A stretch of 9,846 bases of DNA from Flammeovirgaceae bacterium UBA976 (GTDB lineage Bacteria; Bacteroidota; Bacteroidia; Cytophagales; Cyclobacteriaceae): the NCBI GenBank assembly GCA_002292365.1, contig DBBU01000046.1, forward strand, positions 1-9,846, in the 5' to 3' direction. Of the stretch, positions 4,935 to 9,846 are shown piece by piece (positions within the stretch are counted from its first letter, which is position 1; each line of letters begins with the position of its first letter). A program made the translations under genes and the position numbers. The notes under the pieces were generated by a model that was not told where the DNA came from, did not search any database, and worked only from the letters and a program-made list of their open reading frames with translations.

Positions 4935-7856
4935 ATGAAAGTTAATCCAGACCGGCCCTTTGAAATCATCTATGCCCTTTACGAACATCAATATGTTGGT
5001 TTTTTGTTTGAATCCTTCGCTGTACAACTGAATAGTCATGGGAAATTAACCCTCACCCATCAAGTTATTTCTTCGAAAAACGCTCGAGAATTTGATTCAA
5101 AGCTCGCAGAAGATGACTATGAGCTCATTGATACCCTAGATGCCATGCAACACGAGGCCGTAGCTCAGCATTTTTCTCGGAAAAAATTGAAATCTAGGCA
5201 ATTTTTTCTAAATACTTATCATGAGAAAAATGGAGATAAAATACTTCAAAAAGAAATCAATAGCTATTTAGAAAAAAGAAAGTCCAAAATTATGCCTTTA
5301 CTGTTAGGTAAAAATGTGTTTGAAATGGGTGCGGATGGTGAGCCCACTTTCAAACGCATCAATGTGCTTCCAGAACTGGCAAGTATTCTCTTTCATTTTC
5401 GGAAAAACGAAGACAATACACATTATTTCCCCACCATCAAACTCCGTGATATCCGGCTTGAATTTCGCAATCAAAACAGTCATATCATTTCGAGTGAGCC
5501 CAGTTGGTTAATGGTAAACAATGATCTTTTTACTTTTAAAGATCCCATAAGCGGCAGTAAGCTTAAACCATTTCTTAAGAAAAAATTCATCCTCATTCCA
5601 AAAAACATAGAAGAGACTTATTATCGAAAATTTGTCGCCCCTTTGGTGGCCACTCATGATGTCTATGCCAAAGGGTTTGATATTGTAACTCAATCTTTTA
5701 ACCCCCTGCCCATCCTTACCCTTTCTAAAATAAAGGCGACTCACGCGGCTCCTTCCCTGTTTAACCAAAAGCCCGCTCAAAATCAATCTCCTGACATCTT
5801 GATAGAGTTTAAATATCAATATGGTTCTCATAAATTCAAGGCTGATTTACTCAATAAAGTCAATGTGTCTATAGAAAAAGACCAAGAAAAATATACTTTT
5901 TTTAGAATCAAACGCAATACGGAAAAGGAAATACAATTGCTGAATTTTTTATTGGAAAACGACCTTCCCATCAAAAATTCCAGAGTGATTCTTTCAGAGT
6001 CTGAAGCCTTTGATTGGCTCAATCGCCATCAATCCTCATTAAAAGAGCGTGATTTTATTATTCAACAAAACAGTCATGATGACAAGAAGTATTTCTTAGG
6101 CCCCTCTGAAATTAGCATTAGTATCGAAGAGAAAATAGATTGGTTCGATATCAAAGCCATTATTAAATTTGGCGATTATGAAATCCCCTTTCTCGAAATC
6201 AGAAATATAATTACCCATGGGCAGAATGAAGTAAGGCTCCCCAACGGACAAATAGGTATCATTCCTTCCTCTTGGGCAGAACAATATAAAGATCTTTTCA
6301 TATTTTCTGAGCCTATCAAAGGTGAATCAAGACTCCAGAAATATCATGTTGCGTTAGTCCAAAACCTCAAAGACGAACATAATGCACAGGTCACGATGAG
6401 TCGTCGCCTAAAAAAGCTCATGGATTTCACAAAAATTGAAGATCAAAAATTGCCTTCAGGATTCAAAGGCAAACTTCGCCCTTACCAGAAAGCAGGGTTT
6501 AATTGGATGTTATTCCTCAATGAATTTAATTTTGGTGCCTGTCTTGCTGACGACATGGGCCTAGGCAAAACGATTCAAACTTTGGCTCTATTACAACACG
6601 AACATGAAACTAATGTACAATCAACCAGCTTATTGATCATGCCTACTTCATTGGTATACAATTGGCATATGGAAGCTAAAAAATTTACTCCTTCCTTAAA
6701 AGTACTCCTCTATACGGGCAGTGATCGAATTAAAAATGCTGAGCATTTTATGCAATACGATTTGGTCATTACCAGTTATGGGATTAGTCGAATAGATACA
6801 GCTAAGGTATTGAGCAAATGCTATTTCAATTACATCGTTTTAGACGAGTCTCAAGCCATCAAAAATCCCAATTCACTGATTTCTGTTGAAGTAAACAAGT
6901 TAAATGCTCGAAAAAAGCTCATTTTGACGGGTACCCCCATTGAAAACAGCACCTTGGACCTTTGGTCTCAATTGTCCTTTGTGAATCCGGGTCTCTTGGG
7001 TAATAAAAAGTTTTTTACCTCTGAGTATCAAATCCCCATAGAAAAGCATCAGGATGTTGGAAAAACTTTGCGCCTCAATAATCTTATCAAACCTTTTATT
7101 CTAAGAAGAGACAAGTCCCAAGTGGCCAAAGATCTACCTGAAAAAACCATCAGTATTAAATATTGTACCCTTACGACGAAACAAAAAGATTATTACGAAA
7201 GCGAAAAAGAACTCTTTCGCAATGAAATTCTAGATGCTATTGAAAACGGAGGTTTAAAAAAATCTCATATTATATTACTTCAAGGACTCACGCACCTCAG
7301 ACAAATAGCCAATCATCCCATCATGGTTGACGAGAATTATGAAGGTGACTCGGGTAAGCTCGAAGAAATCATTTACATGCTTAACAATGCTCTGGGAAAA
7401 AATCATAATATTTTAGTTTTCTCACAATTTGTGAAGCATCTTAAAATCATCAGCAACCACTTAGAAGAGGAAAAAATCCCTTTTGCCTATTTAGATGGAT
7501 CGATAAAAGACCGGCAGCGGGAAGTAGAAAAATTTCAAAATAATCCCCATATTAATGTCTTTCTGATTTCTTTAAAAGCAGGCGGCTTGGGCTTAAATTT
7601 AACAAAAGCGGATTATGTCTTTTTATTGGACCCTTGGTGGAATCCTGCGGCGGAGGCACAAGCCATTGATCGGGCCCATAGAATTGGACAAAAAAACAAA
7701 GTGTTCACCTACAAATTTATCTCCAAAGATACCTTAGAAGAAAAAATTCTTCAGCTACAAGAAGCCAAAAAGAAACTCGCCAGCGAACTTATTACCATCG
7801 AGGATAATTTTGTGAAATCTCTTTCTAAATCTGATATTCAAAAATTATTTGACTAA
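4935..7856 (+). CDS. Snf2/Rad54-family DNA-dependent ATPase (SWI2/SNF2 helicase)
   Basis: 973-residue superfamily 2 ATPase. Residues 1 to about 500 form an N-terminal region without Cys-rich or SWIM motifs. Within it, about 286-450 resembles the region found upstream of the motor in many bacterial Snf2 proteins (PDILIEFKY at 286, DWFDI at 402, a LPNGQIGIIPSSW segment). The motor follows: LRPYQKAG (514-521), Walker A DDMGLGKT (539-546), Walker B DESQ (637-640), LTGTPIENS (664-672), LRQIANHP in the linker, NILVFSQF, SLKAGGLGLNL (879-889), and motif VI QAIDRAHRIGQ (909-919) with Arg913 and Arg916. All catalytic residues are present, so ATPase activity is expected; such enzymes translocate on dsDNA or remodel protein-DNA or RNA polymerase complexes. 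The start ATG is the first after an in-frame TAG at 4908-4910. The gene stands alone, 64 bp after the permease. No nuclease or methylase partner is seen, so transcription recycling or repair fits better than defence, but this is inference. Confidence 0.94.
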   Translation: MKVNPDRPFEIIYALYEHQYVGFLFESFAVQLNSHGKLTLTHQVISSKNAREFDSKLAEDDYELIDTLDAMQHEAVAQHFSRKKLKSRQFFLNTYHEKNGDKILQKEINSYLEKRKSKIMPLLLGKNVFEMGADGEPTFKRINVLPELASILFHFRKNEDNTHYFPTIKLRDIRLEFRNQNSHIISSEPSWLMVNNDLFTFKDPISGSKLKPFLKKKFILIPKNIEETYYRKFVAPLVATHDVYAKGFDIVTQSFNPLPILTLSKIKATHAAPSLFNQKPAQNQSPDILIEFKYQYGSHKFKADLLNKVNVSIEKDQEKYTFFRIKRNTEKEIQLLNFLLENDLPIKNSRVILSESEAFDWLNRHQSSLKERDFIIQQNSHDDKKYFLGPSEISISIEEKIDWFDIKAIIKFGDYEIPFLEIRNIITHGQNEVRLPNGQIGIIPSSWAEQYKDLFIFSEPIKGESRLQKYHVALVQNLKDEHNAQVTMSRRLKKLMDFTKIEDQKLPSGFKGKLRPYQKAGFNWMLFLNEFNFGACLADDMGLGKTIQTLALLQHEHETNVQSTSLLIMPTSLVYNWHMEAKKFTPSLKVLLYTGSDRIKNAEHFMQYDLVITSYGISRIDTAKVLSKCYFNYIVLDESQAIKNPNSLISVEVNKLNARKKLILTGTPIENSTLDLWSQLSFVNPGLLGNKKFFTSEYQIPIEKHQDVGKTLRLNNLIKPFILRRDKSQVAKDLPEKTISIKYCTLTTKQKDYYESEKELFRNEILDAIENGGLKKSHIILLQGLTHLRQIANHPIMVDENYEGDSGKLEEIIYMLNNALGKNHNILVFSQFVKHLKIISNHLEEEKIPFAYLDGSIKDRQREVEKFQNNPHINVFLISLKAGGLGLNLTKADYVFLLDPWWNPAAEAQAIDRAHRIGQKNKVFTYKFISKDTLEEKILQLQEAKKKLASELITIEDNFVKSLSKSDIQKLFD

Positions 7857-7920
7857 AACTCGCAATACCTTTCTCTGTAAAAAATTGACCACTAGCCCCC
7901 GCTATTTTATGGCCCTTGAT

Positions 7921-8502
7921 CTAACTCATCCATTCGACGTGATCCTCAATCGGTGGCCTTTGCCCTTCGGCCTTGACCCTATCTATTTTCCCTAAATAAA
8001 AAAATCCCATGAGTCGATCCTCCTCTACTAAACCAAAGGCTTCTTTTGCCGGATCCATGTAAGTGACCCCACCCGTGCTCCAATAGCCTCCTAAGCCATA
8101 TGCATTCGCCGTCAGGTAGATGTTTTGAACAGCGCAACCCACGGCTGCAATTTCCTCCACTTCTCTAATTTTAACCGAAATGCTCCTTTTCATGATGATC
8201 ATGATTACATGGGAGGCACGCATGGGTCCTTTGGCTAGGTTTTCATACTTGGCCGTTAAAAAATTCCCTTCTTGCGAAGCCACTTTTTTATAAATTTCTG
8301 CTTGCTTTCTTCCCAATTCCTCCCGTCCTTTTCCCGCAAACACTTTAAATCTCCAAGGGACAGTCATCTTATGGGTAGGTGCCCAGTGAGCATTATTTAA
8401 AATTTGCCAAATGATCCGCTCCTCAATTTTTTCATCCTTATAATACCTTGGATAAATGGAGCGGCGAGAAGCAATCATTTGATTAAAAGCTGAAATGTTC
8501 AT
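7921..8502 (-). CDS. Nitroreductase-family FMN oxidoreductase (YdjA-like)
   Basis: Single-domain flavoprotein of 193 residues, close to the size of the small YdjA-type nitroreductases, which reduce nitro compounds or quinones with NAD(P)H using FMN at a dimer interface. Seen: the N-terminal SRRSIYPRYYKDE segment (12-24) with the Arg-Arg-Ser that contacts FMN phosphate, HWAPTHKMTVPWRF (39-52), the central block EEIAAVGCAVQNIYLTANAYGLGGYWSTG (starting 117), and the closing FFYLGKID (167-174). It begins with ATG (8500-8502) and ends with TAG (7921-7923). It converges on the Snf2 gene with a 64-bp gap, in which I found no clear hairpin terminator. The physiological substrate cannot be read from the sequence. 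Confidence 0.93.
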   Translation of the reverse strand: MNISAFNQMIASRRSIYPRYYKDEKIEERIIWQILNNAHWAPTHKMTVPWRFKVFAGKGREELGRKQAEIYKKVASQEGNFLTAKYENLAKGPMRASHVIMIIMKRSISVKIREVEEIAAVGCAVQNIYLTANAYGLGGYWSTGGVTYMDPAKEAFGLVEEDRLMGFFYLGKIDRVKAEGQRPPIEDHVEWMS

Positions 8503-8526
8503 TTTTTATAAATTTTTTATAGCTGT

Positions 8527-8556
8527 CGAAATTACACAGAGCCGTTCAATCCACAA
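8527..8556 (-). promoter_or_regulatory. Candidate promoter of the nitroreductase gene
   Basis: On the minus strand, TTG (8554-8556) is followed after 19 bp by TAATTTCG (8527-8534), one mismatch from the Bacteroidota -7 consensus TAnnTTTG. The 19-bp spacing matches the -33/-7 arrangement known for this phylum. Transcription would start about 15-20 bp upstream of the ATG. This is a motif match only. Confidence 0.35.
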
Positions 8557-8640
8557 TTTTTTTATCTCTTTTATTTTCCTTCTCCTCCCGGTTTGTCTGA
8601 CCTTTTTTTTCTGCTGACCTCCATGGATTTTTCCTCTTCC
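8557..8640 (+). other. Pyrimidine-rich tract between nitroreductase and polA
   Basis: By direct count 70 of 84 bases on the plus strand are C or T, including an 8-T run at 8603-8610. The tract lies between two divergent genes, contains no ORF that I would support, and holds a 7-bp direct repeat (CTGACCT at 8597 and 8614). It may only reflect A+T-rich, strand-skewed intergenic DNA. No function is claimed. Confidence 0.5.
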
Positions 8641-8666
8641 ATCCCAATAAAACAGTAGAATCCTCA

Positions 8667-8674
8667 TACCTTTA
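8667..8674 (+). promoter_or_regulatory. Weak candidate -7 element for polA
   Basis: TACCTTTA differs at one position from TAnnTTTG and ends five bases before the polA ATG. If real, the transcript would be leaderless or nearly so. No -33 TTG is seen at the right distance, so the true promoter could lie further upstream in the 177-bp gap. Confidence 0.22.
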
Positions 8675-8679
8675 CTTGT

Positions 8680-9846
8680 ATGAGTGAAAATCCTTCAAAA
8701 TTGTTTTTGCTAGATGCAATGGCGCTTATTTACAGAGCTCACTTTGCCTTAAGTAAAAACCCAAGAATCAATTCCAGTGGCATCAATACGGGTGCCGTTA
8801 TGGGTTTTACCAATACACTCCTTGAGATCATTAATAAAGAGAAACCCTCACACATTGGAGTGGCATTTGACACCCACGCTCCCACGTTTCGACATATAAC
8901 CTATGCTGAGTATAAGGCAAATAGAGAAAAACAACCTGAAGAAATCAGCGTTGCCATTCCTTATTGCAAAAAAATTGTCGCAGGATTTGGCATCCCCGTA
9001 ATCGAATTAGATGGCTATGAAGCCGATGATCTTATTGGAACCTTGACTCAAATGGCGGGAAGTGAGTACCAGATTTTTATGATGACCCCAGACAAGGACT
9101 ATGCCCAACTGGTCAATGAGCATACTTTTCTTTATAAGCCTGCTTTTATGGGCAATGGTGTAGACATTTTGGGTATAAAAGAGGTATTAGAGAAATTTGA
9201 TATCAACGAAGTCCATCAAGTCATAGATGTGTTAGGACTCAAGGGAGATGCGGTCGATAACATCCCTGGTGTACCCGGTATCGGAGATAAAACCGCTTCT
9301 AAATTGCTCAAAGAATATGGCTCTATAGAAGAAATTGTGGCCAACCAGCATTTATTAACCGGCAGCGTAAAAAAGAAAATTGAAGAATTCGGGGAACAAG
9401 GCCTTTTTTCTAAAGAATTAGCCACCATTAAACTCGACTGCCCCATTACTTTTGATGAAGAAGCCTTGCGTTATTCTGGGCCCATAGAAGATTTAATTGT
9501 CCCAATATTGGAGGAATTGGAACTGCGCACCATTGCAAAACGTGTTTTTGGTATCCCCGCTGCACAGAAAAAAGCTTCGAGTCAACTGGGCCTCTTTGAA
9601 AGCAACGACCCAAATGTGGAAACAACGACCCTCGCCAAAAAAAATATAGAAACCACGCCACACAAGTATCAATGTCTCACTTCACCCAAAGAAAGAAAAC
9701 AACTCATTGAAACATTGGGCACCCTCTCTGAGTTTTGTTTTGATACGGAAACCACCAGTCTCAATACGCTAGACGCTGAATTGGTCGGCTTGGCCATCTC
9801 TTATGAAAAAGGAACCGCTTTTTATGTCCCTTTCCCCGAGGACCGA
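8680..9846 (+). CDS. polA: DNA polymerase I, N-terminal part (3' end outside window)
   Basis: Open from ATG 8680 to the window edge (389 codons of a protein usually about 900-950 long). Pol I removes RNA primers and fills gaps in lagging-strand synthesis and excision repair. The 5'-nuclease (FEN-like) domain spans about 1-300: LFLLDAMALIYRAHF with metal-binding Asp12, FDTHAPTFRH, YEADDLIGT with Glu114/Asp116/Asp117, TPDKDYAQLV with Asp138/Asp140, and KGDAVDNIPGVPGIGDKTA (188-206) with Asp190/Asp193 and the helix-hairpin-helix. After a linker (QLGLFE, about 302-307) the 3'-5' exonuclease domain begins; its first motif FDTET with Asp355 and Glu357 is intact, so proofreading is probably kept, whereas some bacterial Pol I enzymes have lost these residues. 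The later exonuclease motifs and the polymerase domain are not visible. An in-frame TAG at 8656-8658 with no other start codon between supports this start. Confidence 0.96.
   Translation, partial: MSENPSKLFLLDAMALIYRAHFALSKNPRINSSGINTGAVMGFTNTLLEIINKEKPSHIGVAFDTHAPTFRHITYAEYKANREKQPEEISVAIPYCKKIVAGFGIPVIELDGYEADDLIGTLTQMAGSEYQIFMMTPDKDYAQLVNEHTFLYKPAFMGNGVDILGIKEVLEKFDINEVHQVIDVLGLKGDAVDNIPGVPGIGDKTASKLLKEYGSIEEIVANQHLLTGSVKKKIEEFGEQGLFSKELATIKLDCPITFDEEALRYSGPIEDLIVPILEELELRTIAKRVFGIPAAQKKASSQLGLFESNDPNVETTTLAKKNIETTPHKYQCLTSPKERKQLIETLGTLSEFCFDTETTSLNTLDAELVGLAISYEKGTAFYVPFPEDR

Noticed and set aside
5508..6284. Three minus-strand open frames opposite the Snf2 gene
   Set aside because: They are short, have no recognisable domains, and are fully opposite a clear coding gene.
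4935..7856. Snf2 helicase as part of an anti-phage defence island
   Set aside because: Some defence systems use Snf2-type helicases, but no methylase, nuclease, phospholipase D-like protein or other partner is nearby, and the neighbours are core housekeeping genes.
7857..7920. Bidirectional terminator between the Snf2 and nitroreductase genes
   Set aside because: A terminator is expected between convergent genes, but I found no stable inverted repeat followed by a T-run on either strand.
9216..9661. Two minus-strand open frames opposite polA
   Set aside because: They are antisense to conserved nuclease-domain codons with no sign of their own protein family.

Overview
The window looks like ordinary chromosomal housekeeping DNA from a member of the Bacteroidota, most likely Cytophagales-like. 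This rests on A+T-rich coding sequence, the absence of Shine-Dalgarno motifs before most starts, one perfect and some near matches to the Bacteroidota -7 promoter consensus TAnnTTTG, and protein types and gene pairings typical of that phylum (tatC next to rpiB, rbfA next to a LolC/FtsX-like permease). The lineage call is recalled family knowledge; no search was run.

Positions 1-1821 (+ strand) hold a tight three-gene cluster: the C-terminal part of glyA (serine hydroxymethyltransferase, cut by the window edge), tatC (twin-arginine translocase) and rpiB (ribose-5-phosphate isomerase B). The gaps are 7 and 9 bp, so the three are probably cotranscribed. Positions 1811-3193 (- strand) hold a polytopic membrane protein that resembles a GT-C type glycosyltransferase. 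It converges on rpiB with an 11-bp overlap of the 3' ends and appears to start with TTG.

A 97-bp divergent intergenic region separates it from rbfA (30S maturation factor). rbfA overlaps a LolC/E-type ABC permease by 4 bp, through a TTGA start/stop overlap. After 64 bp comes a 973-residue Snf2-family DNA-dependent ATPase/helicase (4935-7856) with all the helicase motifs. It converges on a small nitroreductase-family flavoprotein on the - strand (7921-8502). A 177-bp gap with a pyrimidine-rich tract then leads to polA (DNA polymerase I). The window keeps its 5'-nuclease domain and the first motif of the 3'-5' exonuclease before the sequence ends.

The genes cover C1/amino-acid metabolism, protein export, pentose phosphate metabolism, ribosome maturation, envelope transport and DNA metabolism, and do not form a single pathway. 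I saw no mobile element, CRISPR array, tRNA/rRNA, integrase or defence module, and no convincing new multi-gene system. The items worth a second look are small: two TTG starts, one inside a stop codon; a possibly leaderless rbfA transcript; overlapping convergent 3' ends; a Gln at the usual intramembrane Glu position of TatC; and the uncharacterised membrane protein.
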